In this document: positions 1 to 8,087 of the stretch, in pieces
Numbering within the stretch: position 1 is the stretch's first letter
How the letters are laid out: each line of letters begins with the position of its first letter
Origin: Bacteroides sp.
GTDB lineage: Bacteria > Bacteroidota > Bacteroidia > Bacteroidales > Bacteroidaceae
Direction: 5' to 3'
Assembly (NCBI GenBank): GCA_019414665.1
Contig: DXLO01000028.1
Location: 1 to 34,343, forward strand
Length of the DNA: 34,343 bases
Notes under the pieces: model-generated
What the model was told of the DNA's origin: nothing
Seen by the model: the letters and a program-made list of their open reading frames with translations, nothing else
Databases searched by the model: none
Program-made: the position numbers and the translations under genes

Positions 1-59
1 CTAAAGTTAATTATTAATGAATTATCCAACTTTGTTTGGATTTTAAATGGAAAGAATAT

Positions 60-944
60 ATGAAAAACCTGTCGAACGATAAAATCAGTATTCAAATTGC
101 CGATCACGGTGCAGAACTGGTAAGTATTTATGCAAACGGAACCGAGTATTTATGGCAAGCCGATCCTCAATTTTGGGGACGTCATTCTCCTGTATTGTTC
201 CCGATAGTAGGACGAGTATGGAATAATACCTACCGTCATAAAGGACAAACATATTCGTTAGGACAACACGGATTTGCCCGCGACATGGACTTCCAGCTTA
301 CATACGAGGAAGAAAATGCAGCAATCTATACCTTAGAAAGCAACGAAGAGACAATGAAAGTATATCCATTTCCTTTCGTGCTCGAAATAGGATACCGCCT
401 GAAAGGCAACCGTATTGAAGTAATGTGGAGTGTACAAAATACTGGCGACAAAGACCTTCATTTTCAGATAGGTGCTCATCCGGCATTTTACTACCGTGAC
501 CTGAATCCTGAAACAAATGAAAGAGGATTCCTCGATTTTGGAAAAAAAATCAAAACATTAGAGTATATTTCTCCTGCAGAAAAAGGATGTGTACTACCTC
601 AGCGTCATACCTTGACCTTGCATGAAGGTCTGATGGAATTAAGACGAGATACATTTGCATGCGATACGTACATGTTCGACAATAGCCAGCTGAAAAAAAT
701 AACTCTTCTGGATAAAAAGCAACAACCATACATCAGTCTGGAATTCAACAGTCCGCTGGTTGCAGTATGGTCACCAAGCGCAACTTATCCCAATGTTCCT
801 TTTGTATGTATCGAACCCTGGTACGGACGTTGTGACACAGTAGGTTATGAAGGAGAATTCAAAGACAGAGAATGGATGCAGCATCTTGCTCCCGGAAAAA
901 GCTTTGAAGCAAGTTACTCTATCATTCTGGAAGATATCGAATAA
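60..944 (+). CDS. Aldose 1-epimerase family protein (LacX-like galactose mutarotase fold)
   Basis: A 294-residue protein of the galactose-mutarotase superfamily, probably cytoplasmic since no signal peptide is visible. It likely interconverts anomers of a sugar or sugar phosphate. Visible landmarks are GQHGFAR near residues 68-74, which supplies the conserved His and Arg, IGAHPAFYY in the middle, and EPWYGR near the C-terminus; this pattern fits the LacX-like branch better than GalM. Length is normal for the family. I start at the ATG at 60. An in-frame TTG at 36 would add eight residues, but it overlaps a TAnnTTTG-like promoter (CAACTTTG, 28-35), so the ATG is more likely. The next gene follows after 20 bases and may be cotranscribed. 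The true substrate cannot be told from sequence. Confidence 0.88.
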   Translation: MKNLSNDKISIQIADHGAELVSIYANGTEYLWQADPQFWGRHSPVLFPIVGRVWNNTYRHKGQTYSLGQHGFARDMDFQLTYEEENAAIYTLESNEETMKVYPFPFVLEIGYRLKGNRIEVMWSVQNTGDKDLHFQIGAHPAFYYRDLNPETNERGFLDFGKKIKTLEYISPAEKGCVLPQRHTLTLHEGLMELRRDTFACDTYMFDNSQLKKITLLDKKQQPYISLEFNSPLVAVWSPSATYPNVPFVCIEPWYGRCDTVGYEGEFKDREWMQHLAPGKSFEASYSIILEDIE

Positions 945-964
945 CACCTATCTATCCGGAATCT

Positions 965-1732
965 ATGATAATTTTCCAGTACGATAAAACATTTGAGGGA
1001 CTTCTTACAGCTGTATTTGAGGCATACAGACTTAAGAAATTCCCCGATTCTATCATAAAAGAGGGAGACACTCTCCCTCTTTTTTATGATGAAACATATA
1101 CTGTTATAACTGATGATGAAAAAGCGGAACGAGTCTGGAAATCATTGGAAAAAAAGTTATCAAAAGGAGCACTCTCCATGCTAACTTACAGCTGGCTGTC
1201 GGAAGCTTCCGACATAGCTATCGTGCTATTCCGTTATATACGGAAAATAACTGACGCTTCACGCTCAATAGAAACTAATTTTGCAGATCCTGATATTCTT
1301 ACCATTTCAAAATTAGGGAAAAAAGTAGCCGATGAACGTTACCGCATTTTACAGTTCATGCGTTTCCAGAAAACTACCGAAGGCATATATTACGGAGCCA
1401 TGGAACCGCTATATGATGTGTTTCCTCTTACTATCCGGCATTTTCGTGATCGTTTTGCCGATCAGAAATGGCTTATTTATGATGTAAAAAGACATTACGG
1501 TTACTATTATGATGGAAAAGAAGTAAATGAAATCACATTTGCAGATCCTAAACAGACGCATCTGCAGACAGGAAAACTGGACGAAAGTCTGCTGGATAAA
1601 AACGAAAAGCTTTTCCAAACATTATGGAAAAGCTATTTTAAATCTATCTGTATCAAAGAAAGATTGAATCCTGTCAAGCATAAAAAAGACATGCCGGTAC
1701 GATACTGGAAATATCTGACAGAAAAGAATTAG
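965..1732 (+). CDS. TIGR03915-type putative DNA metabolism protein
   Basis: A 255-residue soluble protein that I recognise as the TIGR03915/DUF4130 family. Characteristic stretches are the N-terminal MIIFQYDKTFEGLLTAVFEA, the central RFQKTTEGIYYGAMEP, and HFRDRFADQKWLIYDVKRHY. Family knowledge: members usually sit beside a radical SAM protein (TIGR03916), and many are fused to a uracil-DNA-glycosylase domain, which suggests a role in DNA modification or repair; the reaction is unknown. This copy is the unfused short form. No radical SAM gene lies beside it: upstream is the sugar epimerase and downstream is convergent truA, whose stop codon is only two bases away. Function is therefore inferred from family alone. 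Confidence 0.82.
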   Translation: MIIFQYDKTFEGLLTAVFEAYRLKKFPDSIIKEGDTLPLFYDETYTVITDDEKAERVWKSLEKKLSKGALSMLTYSWLSEASDIAIVLFRYIRKITDASRSIETNFADPDILTISKLGKKVADERYRILQFMRFQKTTEGIYYGAMEPLYDVFPLTIRHFRDRFADQKWLIYDVKRHYGYYYDGKEVNEITFADPKQTHLQTGKLDESLLDKNEKLFQTLWKSYFKSICIKERLNPVKHKKDMPVRYWKYLTEKN

Positions 1733-1734
1733 CC

Positions 1735-2493
1735 TCAACAAACAGCAAACAAGTCGTCGGGATAGCCAATATCAACAAGAAATAAGGCATGTCCCGGAAC
1801 CGATGTACCTGCACTGCAGCGATTCTTTTCTTCTATTACCTTACGGAATCCCTCTACAGTAAGTTTACCTCGTCCCACTTCCACCAGTGTACCAACTACG
1901 GCACGAACCATATTACGCAAGAAACGGTCGGCTTGAATAGTGAATACCCATTCATCTTCCCCTATCTGTTCCCAACGTGCATGCATGATACGGCAATTGT
2001 TTGTCTTTACATCTGTATGCAATTTACTGAAGCTGGTAAAATCTGTATACTCAAACAAAACCTTTGCTGCCTCATTCATCTTATCAAAATCCAATGACTG
2101 AAAAACTCTCCAGGCATAATTCCGGTTGAAGGGATCTTTACGGGTTGTGATATAATATTTATAAGTGCGATAAGTCGCATCAAAACGGGCATGAGCATCT
2201 TGTCTTACCCTGCGAACCTGATATACAGATATATCTGGAGGCAGTAAACGATTCAGTTTGTCTGTCACACTATCACAATCCAGCATCCGCTCGATATCAA
2301 AATGAGCTACCATCAGGCGGGCATGTACTCCAGCATCTGTTCTTCCGGCACCAGTTACTTCTATTGCATCATCACGCAAAAAAGTGATAAGTGCACGAGT
2401 CAATGTTTCCTGCACACTATTGCCATTTGGCTGAATCTGCCAGCCATGATAATTGGCACCATCGTAAGCTAAATAAATAAAATATCTGAACAT
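1735..2493 (-). CDS. truA: tRNA pseudouridine(38-40) synthase TruA
   Basis: A 252-residue cytoplasmic enzyme that isomerises uridines 38-40 in the tRNA anticodon arm to pseudouridine. The catalytic motif GAGRTDAGVHA lies at residues 48-58, with nucleophile Asp53. The N-terminal YDGANYHGWQ and the FLRNMVRAVVGTLVEVGRG segment are also typical of TruA, and length is normal. It starts six bases after the stop of the DUF5715-type lipoprotein gene, so the two are probably one transcript driven from the promoter near 3216. The 3' end is convergent with the TIGR03915-type gene with a two-base gap, leaving no room for a separate terminator. Nothing in the sequence looks unusual. Confidence 0.97.
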   Translation of the reverse strand: MFRYFIYLAYDGANYHGWQIQPNGNSVQETLTRALITFLRDDAIEVTGAGRTDAGVHARLMVAHFDIERMLDCDSVTDKLNRLLPPDISVYQVRRVRQDAHARFDATYRTYKYYITTRKDPFNRNYAWRVFQSLDFDKMNEAAKVLFEYTDFTSFSKLHTDVKTNNCRIMHARWEQIGEDEWVFTIQADRFLRNMVRAVVGTLVEVGRGKLTVEGFRKVIEEKNRCSAGTSVPGHALFLVDIGYPDDLFAVC

Positions 2494-2499
2494 TTCTGA

Positions 2500-3168
2500 T
2501 TATCTTGTCGTTATGTGAAAACATCCCTGCTTCAATTCATACTTTACGTAGCAGCGTTCTGCTTTGCGCAAATCACGCAAGACTTCCGACAGGACCAGTT
2601 TCAGTGTATCGGCGCTCACATCTTGCATCGGACGTCCGCCTGGATCCTCCACCTTAGTAAAACGTTTCCAGCTTACATCGAAAGTAGTACCATAAAAATG
2701 ACAGGAGTTCAACGACGCATTTCCGTTAGTACGACGCAGTTTTTTCACATCATCCTTAGTACGTAAAACAGAAGTTACGATTATTTTATTAGGGTTCAGT
2801 CCTTTACTTTCCAGAGAATCCAGAAAATTTATACCAAGGGTATCCAGTAAAGCTGCTGCACGAGGAACAAGAAACGGTATGGAGTGAGTCAGGGAATCTA
2901 CATCATAGCGTTCGCACGATACGATCTCTTTTAAATCACCATCCAAGTCGACTGCTGCTTCACGCGAGGATATAGGACGTATCCCTATACGGCGTGCAGA
3001 AGCCAGCTGTACATCATTTAAATCACCAAAACTTCTTTTGTAACTCACCACCCCACGAATATTGCGTGGATTATTCAGTTTGATAGACTTGTCTTCATGG
3101 CCACAGCTACCCAATATACCAGCTGCAACCAAAGCTATCATACATGTTATTCCTGTTAGTCTTTTCAT
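2500..3168 (-). CDS. DUF5715-type lipoprotein with a DD-peptidase-like metal-site pattern
   Basis: A 222-residue predicted lipoprotein. The signal sequence ends in the lipobox LGSC, with Cys22 as lipidation site. I use the ATG at 3168 rather than one eight codons upstream because it gives a clean signal peptide. The C-terminal half carries VTSVLRT (131-137), SCHFYGTTFDV (155-165) and GCFHITT (215-221). Arg136, His157, Asp164 and His218 fit the R / HxxxxxxD / H layout of M15 and VanY-type LD/DD-peptidases, so a periplasmic peptidoglycan-peptidase fold is a reasonable inference. The family is formally a domain of unknown function. Promoter TATCTTTG lies at 3216-3223, and truA follows in the same transcript. 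Confidence 0.78.
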   Translation of the reverse strand: MKRLTGITCMIALVAAGILGSCGHEDKSIKLNNPRNIRGVVSYKRSFGDLNDVQLASARRIGIRPISSREAAVDLDGDLKEIVSCERYDVDSLTHSIPFLVPRAAALLDTLGINFLDSLESKGLNPNKIIVTSVLRTKDDVKKLRRTNGNASLNSCHFYGTTFDVSWKRFTKVEDPGGRPMQDVSADTLKLVLSEVLRDLRKAERCYVKYELKQGCFHITTR

Positions 3169-3215
3169 GTTTCCAGTCAATCTTTTTCCCAAAATTCATA
3201 GAAAATACAAGGGCA

Positions 3216-3223
3216 CAAAGATA
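3216..3223 (-). promoter_or_regulatory. Bacteroidota -7 promoter element for the DUF5715/truA operon
   Basis: Reads TATCTTTG on the minus strand, an exact match to TAnnTTTG, about 48 bases before the lipoprotein start codon. I see no clear -33 TTTG. Confidence 0.6.
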
Positions 3224-3373
3224 AAAAAGAAAGCTGTCTTTTAAAAATTCATGAAGAGAAACTTCCTTAGTTCACCTCACATTGCGGTAATCGTACAACA
3301 GATAGACAGAAAACAGCTGGCAGAAAGCAGAAATTAATTTACCGTATATCGTGTACAGATAAAAAGGAATGAT

Positions 3374-3381
3374 TAAATTTG
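3374..3381 (+). promoter_or_regulatory. Bacteroidota -7 promoter element for phoH
   Basis: TAAATTTG matches TAnnTTTG exactly and lies 38 bases before the phoH start. It probably drives phoH and perhaps the downstream purC group. No good -33 element is seen at the usual spacing. Confidence 0.6.
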
Positions 3382-3419
3382 CAGAAAAATAAACAAACGA
3401 GCATATCAAAATAATCTGA

Positions 3420-4397
3420 ATGATCGAAAAACATATTGTATTAGAAGATATTGATCCGGTTATTTTTTACGGTGTAAACAATGCCAATATGCAAATGATT
3501 AAGGCATTGTTCCCCAAGTTACGCATTGTGGCACGCGGAGATGTCATAAAAGTAATGGGGGATGAAGAAGAAATGTGTGCATTCGAAGAAGCAATACTCG
3601 CTTTGGAAAAACATTGCGCACGTTATAATTCGCTGAACGAAGAAGCGATATTGGACATCATAAAAGGAAACAAACCGCAAATCGAAAAGACCGGCGATGT
3701 AATTGTATATAGCGTCACCGGAAAACCCATTACCCCCCGAAGTACCAACCAGCTGAAACTGGTAAAAGAATTCGATAAGAATGACATGATCTTTGCTATC
3801 GGTCCAGCCGGATCGGGTAAAACGTATACTGCTATCGCATTGGCAGTACGTGCTCTTAAGAATAAAGAAATCAAAAAAATCATATTAAGCCGTCCGGCAG
3901 TAGAAGCAGGCGAAAAGTTAGGTTTCTTGCCTGGAGATATGAAAGACAAGATAGACCCTTATCTGCAACCATTGTACGATGCCCTTCAGGATATGATACC
4001 TGCTGCCAAACTGAAGGAATACATGGAGCTGAACATCATACAGATTGCTCCTCTTGCTTTCATGCGTGGACGAACATTAAATGATGCAATTGTCATCCTT
4101 GACGAAGCACAAAACACTACCACACAACAAATCAAGATGTTTCTTACCCGAATGGGTATGAATACCAAAATGATCGTTACAGGGGATATGACACAGATAG
4201 ACCTTCCCTCATCACAAACATCGGGACTGGTACAGGCTATCAAGATTCTTAAAGGTGTAAAAGGTATCAGCTTCATAGAACTGAACAAGAAAGACATTGT
4301 ACGCCATAAGCTGGTAACCCGTATTGTAGAGGCTTACGAAAAATTTGAAGAGAAAACGAAAAGCCTGAAAAATACAGACAAACCTTCTCTCCAATAA
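3420..4397 (+). CDS. phoH: PhoH-family ATPase
   Basis: A 325-residue cytoplasmic P-loop ATPase of the PhoH/PhoL (YbeZ-like) type, thought to act in RNA metabolism and ribosome-associated processes. The N-terminal 100 residues form the small KH-like region. Walker A GPAGSGKT lies at 128-135 and Walker B IVILDEAQ at 224-231. The LSRPAVEAGEKLGFLPGD block (156-173) and VTGDMTQIDLP are family signatures. Length is standard. In many bacteria PhoH sits beside ybeY; here it is followed after 51 bases by purC on the same strand, so cotranscription is plausible but not certain. A short CTCCA/TGGAG hairpin overlaps the stop codon but lacks a U tract, so I do not call it a terminator. Confidence 0.95.
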   Translation: MIEKHIVLEDIDPVIFYGVNNANMQMIKALFPKLRIVARGDVIKVMGDEEEMCAFEEAILALEKHCARYNSLNEEAILDIIKGNKPQIEKTGDVIVYSVTGKPITPRSTNQLKLVKEFDKNDMIFAIGPAGSGKTYTAIALAVRALKNKEIKKIILSRPAVEAGEKLGFLPGDMKDKIDPYLQPLYDALQDMIPAAKLKEYMELNIIQIAPLAFMRGRTLNDAIVILDEAQNTTTQQIKMFLTRMGMNTKMIVTGDMTQIDLPSSQTSGLVQAIKILKGVKGISFIELNKKDIVRHKLVTRIVEAYEKFEEKTKSLKNTDKPSLQ

Positions 4398-4448
4398 CTG
4401 GAGTTGTAAGTAAAGAAAAATATATTCATTACTAAATATAGAAAGAAA

Positions 4449-5393
4449 ATGAGTAAAGCTTTAACTAAAACAGACTATCACTTTCCGGGACAGAAAAGTG
4501 TATATCACGGCAAAGTGCGCGATGTTTACAACATCAATGATGAAAAGTTAGTAATGGTTGCTACCGACCGTATTTCTGCATTCGATGTAGTATTGCCTGA
4601 AGGTATTCCTTACAAAGGACAAATGCTGAATCAGATTGCAGCCAAATTCCTCGATGCAACGACAGATATTTGCCCCAACTGGAAATTAGCTACTCCCGAC
4701 CCTATGGTAACCGTAGGTGTTATGTGTGAAGGATTCCCTGTAGAAATGATTGTACGCGGTTATTTGTGCGGAAGTGCATGGCGTGCTTACAAGAGTGGAG
4801 TTCGTGAAATTTGTGGTGTACGTCTGCCGGAAGGTATGCGTGAAAATGAAAAATTCCCTCACCCGATCATTACCCCGACAACTAAAGCTGAAATGGGTAT
4901 GCACGATGAAGATATTTCCAAAGAAGAAATTCTGGCTAAGGGACTTGCTACACCTGAAGAATATGAAACTCTGGAACGTTATACACTGGCTCTGTTCGAA
5001 CGTGGTACACAGATGGCAGCAGAACGTGGCTTGATCCTTGTAGATACTAAATATGAATTCGGAAAGCACAATGGAGAAATCTATCTGATGGACGAAATTC
5101 ATACTCCTGACTCAAGCCGCTATTTCTATTCAGAAGGATACCAGGAACGTTTTGAAAACGGTGAACCTCAGAAGCAGTTATCAAAAGAATTTGTTCGCGA
5201 ATGGTTGATGGCAAACGGATTCCAGGGTAAAGAAGGACAGAAAGTTCCTGAAATGACTCCGGCAATCGTATCTTCTATCAGCGACCGCTATATTGAATTG
5301 TATGAGCACATCACAGGTGAAACATTCGTTAAAGCTGATACAGATCAATTGGCAGAACGCATCGAAAAGAACGTTACTGAATACTTAGGATAA
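4449..5393 (+). CDS. purC: Phosphoribosylaminoimidazole-succinocarboxamide synthase (SAICAR synthetase)
   Basis: A 314-residue cytoplasmic enzyme of de novo purine synthesis. It joins CAIR and aspartate with ATP to make SAICAR. Clear family blocks are GKVRDVY near residue 21, ATDRISAFDVVLPEGIPYKG, VRGYLCGSAWRAYK and LVDTKYEFG. The protein is of the longer (about 300-residue, Ade1-like) class rather than the 240-residue E. coli-like class, as is usual in Bacteroidota. It lies between phoH and menG on the same strand. The 122-base gap after it contains an inverted repeat, so the next genes may be transcribed partly on their own. No other pur genes are in the window. Confidence 0.97.
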   Translation: MSKALTKTDYHFPGQKSVYHGKVRDVYNINDEKLVMVATDRISAFDVVLPEGIPYKGQMLNQIAAKFLDATTDICPNWKLATPDPMVTVGVMCEGFPVEMIVRGYLCGSAWRAYKSGVREICGVRLPEGMRENEKFPHPIITPTTKAEMGMHDEDISKEEILAKGLATPEEYETLERYTLALFERGTQMAAERGLILVDTKYEFGKHNGEIYLMDEIHTPDSSRYFYSEGYQERFENGEPQKQLSKEFVREWLMANGFQGKEGQKVPEMTPAIVSSISDRYIELYEHITGETFVKADTDQLAERIEKNVTEYLG

Positions 5394-5406
5394 TATTTTA
5401 AAACGG

Positions 5407-5477
5407 AGAATGAAGAACAATCAATGAAGATTCTTTCTATACAACGGAATCTTTATTAGAAACAAGTTCTTCATTCT
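5407..5477. repeat. Long-range inverted repeat between purC and menG
   Basis: The arms AGAATGAAGAAC (5407-5418) and GTTCTTCATTCT (5466-5477) are perfectly complementary over 12 bases with a 47-base spacer. The gap also holds further CTTCATTC/AATGAAGA-like words, giving it a low-complexity look. It is a weak terminator candidate because the loop is long and no U tract follows. Confidence 0.5.
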
Positions 5478-5515
5478 TCTTTTTCCATTCTTCAATCCTT
5501 TATTTTATTAAACTT

Positions 5516-6256
5516 ATGCCTCATTATCCACAAGAAGAAATCAAACCTTACAACGAAAGCGAAAGTAAAGCCGTACAAGTAGAAAAAATGTTCGACAACA
5601 TTGCTCCTGCTTACGACAACCTGAACCATGTACTCTCATGGGGAATAGATAAAAGCTGGAGGCGCAAGGCTATCAACTGTCTGAAACCCTATCATCCTCA
5701 ACGTATCATGGATGTAGCTACCGGCACAGGAGATTTCGCCATACAAGCCTTTACAATGCTTCATCCGCAGGAATTGATAGGTACAGACATTTCGGAAGGC
5801 ATGATGAACATAGGACGGGAAAAAGTTAAGCAAGCCGGATTCTCTGAACATATATCCTTTGCCAAGGAAGATTGTACTAATCTTTCTTTTACCGACAATT
5901 GCTTTGATGCCATAACAGTAGCTTTTGGAGTACGTAACTTCGAGAATCTGGATAAAGGATTACAAGAAATGCATCGTGTACTAGTACCAGGAGGACATCT
6001 CGTTATTTTAGAATTATCAGAACCTGAATGGTTTCCGATGAAACAACTATATGCCCTCTATTCTAAAATTGTAATACCCACATTGGGAAAACTTTTCTCT
6101 AAAGACCGCAGTGCCTATACATATTTACCCCAGTCCATCAAAGCCTTTCCACAAGGAGAAATCATGCAAGGTATCATCCGCAAGGCTGGTTTTAGTCAAG
6201 TACACTTCCAAAGACTGACCTTAGGCATCTGCACACTTTATTTTGCGACTAAATAA
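5516..6256 (+). CDS. menG: Demethylmenaquinone C-methyltransferase (UbiE/MenG family)
   Basis: A 246-residue SAM-dependent methyltransferase that makes the last step of menaquinone synthesis, consistent with an anaerobe that uses menaquinone for fumarate respiration. UbiE/COQ5 signatures are KMFDNIAPAYDNLNHVLSWG (24-43), SAM motif DVATGTGDFA (66-75), TDISEGMM, and FGVRNFENLDKGLQEMHRV (137-155). Length is typical. I call it menG/ubiE by family; a ubiquinone role is unlikely in Bacteroidales. It follows purC after 122 bases and precedes aroE by 23 bases, so menG, aroE and the hydrolase may form one transcript. Chorismate from AroE and AroC feeds menaquinone synthesis, giving a loose metabolic link with the neighbours. 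Confidence 0.93.
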   Translation: MPHYPQEEIKPYNESESKAVQVEKMFDNIAPAYDNLNHVLSWGIDKSWRRKAINCLKPYHPQRIMDVATGTGDFAIQAFTMLHPQELIGTDISEGMMNIGREKVKQAGFSEHISFAKEDCTNLSFTDNCFDAITVAFGVRNFENLDKGLQEMHRVLVPGGHLVILELSEPEWFPMKQLYALYSKIVIPTLGKLFSKDRSAYTYLPQSIKAFPQGEIMQGIIRKAGFSQVHFQRLTLGICTLYFATK

Positions 6257-6279
6257 TTAAGAACTTAAATATCTTTTTT

Positions 6280-7023
6280 ATGAAAAAATTCGGTTTGATA
6301 GGCTATCCGCTCGGACATTCTTTCTCCAGGAATTTCTTCAATGAAAAATTTCAGTCAGAGAATATCGATGCGGAGTACGTAAACTTCGAAATCCCTACTA
6401 TAGAAGATTTTCCACAAGTTATTGTATCCAACCCCACACTAGAAGGGTTAAACGTTACAATTCCTTATAAAGAGAAGGTCATTCCCTACTTAAACGAATT
6501 AGCCCCAGACGCAGCAGCTATAGGAGCTGTAAACGTTATCAAATTCGAACGCAATAAAGGAAAACTTAAACTGATAGGACACAATTCGGATGTTATCGGT
6601 TTTACCCGATCTATCGAACCACTTTTAGAATCTTTTCATACTAAGGCTCTTATCTTAGGAACAGGAGGAGCATCAAAAGCCATCAATTATGGTCTCAAGA
6701 CACTTGGCATAGAAACACTTTTTGTTTCACGAAGTGCACACAATGAGCATACCATTACGTATTCAGAACTGACACCGGAAATAATGGACGAATACAAAAT
6801 AATTGTAAACTGTACACCCGTAGGAATGTATCCGCAAGCAGACAAATGTCCGGAAATACCTTACGAATATCTTACTCCACGTCACTTGCTTTACGATTTG
6901 CTGTATAATCCTAATACAACACTATTTATGAGAAAAGGAAGTGAACATGGAGCTGTAGTAAAGAACGGACTCGAAATGTTACTCTTGCAAGCTTTCGGTG
7001 CATGGGATATCTGGAACAAATAA
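6280..7023 (+). CDS. aroE: Shikimate dehydrogenase
   Basis: A 247-residue cytoplasmic NADP-dependent enzyme reducing 3-dehydroshikimate to shikimate. The N-terminal substrate domain has IGYPLGHSFSRNFFNEKF (7-24) and GLNVTIPYKE (56-65), where Lys64 is the catalytic lysine, and Asp104 in GHNSDVIGF is its partner. The nucleotide loop is GTGGASKA (127-134), and NCTPVGMYP is typical. The protein is somewhat shorter than E. coli AroE (about 270 residues), as is common in Bacteroidota. A serine replaces the usual threonine of the NTD motif (NSD). The cofactor-selectivity loop reads SRSAHN instead of NRT, so NADP preference is inferred only. aroC lies 4 kb downstream in another operon. Confidence 0.95.
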   Translation: MKKFGLIGYPLGHSFSRNFFNEKFQSENIDAEYVNFEIPTIEDFPQVIVSNPTLEGLNVTIPYKEKVIPYLNELAPDAAAIGAVNVIKFERNKGKLKLIGHNSDVIGFTRSIEPLLESFHTKALILGTGGASKAINYGLKTLGIETLFVSRSAHNEHTITYSELTPEIMDEYKIIVNCTPVGMYPQADKCPEIPYEYLTPRHLLYDLLYNPNTTLFMRKGSEHGAVVKNGLEMLLLQAFGAWDIWNK

Positions 7024-7026
7024 GGC

Positions 7027-7067
7027 ATATAACTTGTTATTAAAGTAAATCAATCAGTAAGTTATAT
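7027..7067 (+). promoter_or_regulatory. Hairpin abutting the start codon of the alpha/beta hydrolase gene
   Basis: ATATAACTT (7027-7035) pairs perfectly with AAGTTATAT (7059-7067), and the ATG begins at 7068. Two G-U pairs and one more pair can extend the stem inward. It could hide the initiation region or simply be an intercistronic hairpin; its function is unproven. Confidence 0.4.
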
Positions 7068-8015
7068 ATGAAAAAACGAATTGCCATTGGCACAGGAATC
7101 TTTTTATTGGTTCTAGTGGGTTTACTTGCCGGAGGAAGCATATACATGATAAACTTTTCACTCCGCCCTGAAAACAGAGGAAAAGATATGGAAGGCTCTT
7201 TCACTTTTATGCGAGAAAAATATCCGCAAATTATCCCATGGGTAGACAGCCTTCAGAATCATCATGCACTACGCGATACTTTTATCATCTCTCCCGATGG
7301 TATACGGATGCATGCCTTCTATGCCAGAGCCATGAAGCCCACCTCGCATACGGCAATTATCGTACATGGATATACAGACAACGCTATCCGCATGTTTCAC
7401 ATCGGTTATCTGTATAACCATTCATTAAACTATAACATTTTACTCCCTGATTTACGCTATACAGGGTTATCTGAAGGTGACGCTATTCAAATGGGATGGT
7501 TAGACCGAAAAGATGTCATGCAGTGGATTGACATTGCTCCTGCATTGTTTGGTGATTCCCTACAAGCAGTAGTACACGGTATATCAATGGGAGCTGCCAC
7601 TACCATGATGCTCTCAGGAGAAAAGCTTCCAGCATATATACGTTGCTTCGTTGAGGATTGTGGATATACCAGTGTATGGGATCAGTTCCAAAAAGAATTA
7701 AAAGAACAATTCGGACTTCCCGCATTCCCTTTACTATATACTGCCAGCTGGCTGTGTGAATGGCAAAATGGATGGAACTTCAAAGAAGCATCTGCTGTAA
7801 AACAAGTTGCCAAATGCCAAAAACCAATGTTCTTTATCCACGGTGATAAAGATAATTTCGTACCCACTTATATGGTACATAAAGTTTACGAAGCAAAGCC
7901 TCAGCCCAAGGAACTTTGGATTGTTCCGGGAGCTGACCATGCAACCTCTTATTTCTATTATCCTGAAGAATATACCTCACGTGTAGAACATTTCATCAAA
8001 AAGTATATTCCTTAA
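7068..8015 (+). CDS. Membrane-anchored alpha/beta hydrolase
   Basis: A 315-residue serine hydrolase with an N-terminal membrane anchor or uncleaved signal (about residues 5-28), so the catalytic domain should face the periplasm. The core shows VHGYTDN (99-105) for the oxyanion region and the nucleophile elbow HGISMGA (170-176) with Ser173. The acid Asp262 is in HGDKDNFVP and the base His291 in GADHA. This is the S9-like/DUF-type hydrolase arrangement seen in many Bacteroidota genomes and annotated only as alpha/beta hydrolase. Ester or peptide substrate cannot be decided. It is last in the menG-aroE run, 44 bases after aroE, with a hairpin against its start codon and a weak terminator-like stem after it. 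Confidence 0.88.
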   Translation: MKKRIAIGTGIFLLVLVGLLAGGSIYMINFSLRPENRGKDMEGSFTFMREKYPQIIPWVDSLQNHHALRDTFIISPDGIRMHAFYARAMKPTSHTAIIVHGYTDNAIRMFHIGYLYNHSLNYNILLPDLRYTGLSEGDAIQMGWLDRKDVMQWIDIAPALFGDSLQAVVHGISMGAATTMMLSGEKLPAYIRCFVEDCGYTSVWDQFQKELKEQFGLPAFPLLYTASWLCEWQNGWNFKEASAVKQVAKCQKPMFFIHGDKDNFVPTYMVHKVYEAKPQPKELWIVPGADHATSYFYYPEEYTSRVEHFIKKYIP

Positions 8016-8025
8016 GAAGATTTTT

Positions 8026-8067
8026 ATTCCTCCTCGAGCAAAAACAAAGAAATGCCCTTGGAGGAAT
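8026..8067. terminator. Possible terminator between the hydrolase and LRR genes
   Basis: ATTCCTCC (8026-8033) pairs with GGAGGAAT (8060-8067), followed by TTTTA on the plus strand. The 26-base loop is long, so this is a moderate candidate. It lies between two convergent genes. Confidence 0.45.
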
Positions 8068-8087
8068 TTTTATATCTATCAAAATAA

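Noticed and set aside
36..59. TTG start adding eight residues to the epimerase
   Set aside because: The stretch overlaps a promoter-like sequence and the ATG at 60 gives the normal family length.
4389..4403. CTCCA/TGGAG hairpin at the phoH stop codon as terminator
   Set aside because: The stem is only five pairs and no U tract follows.
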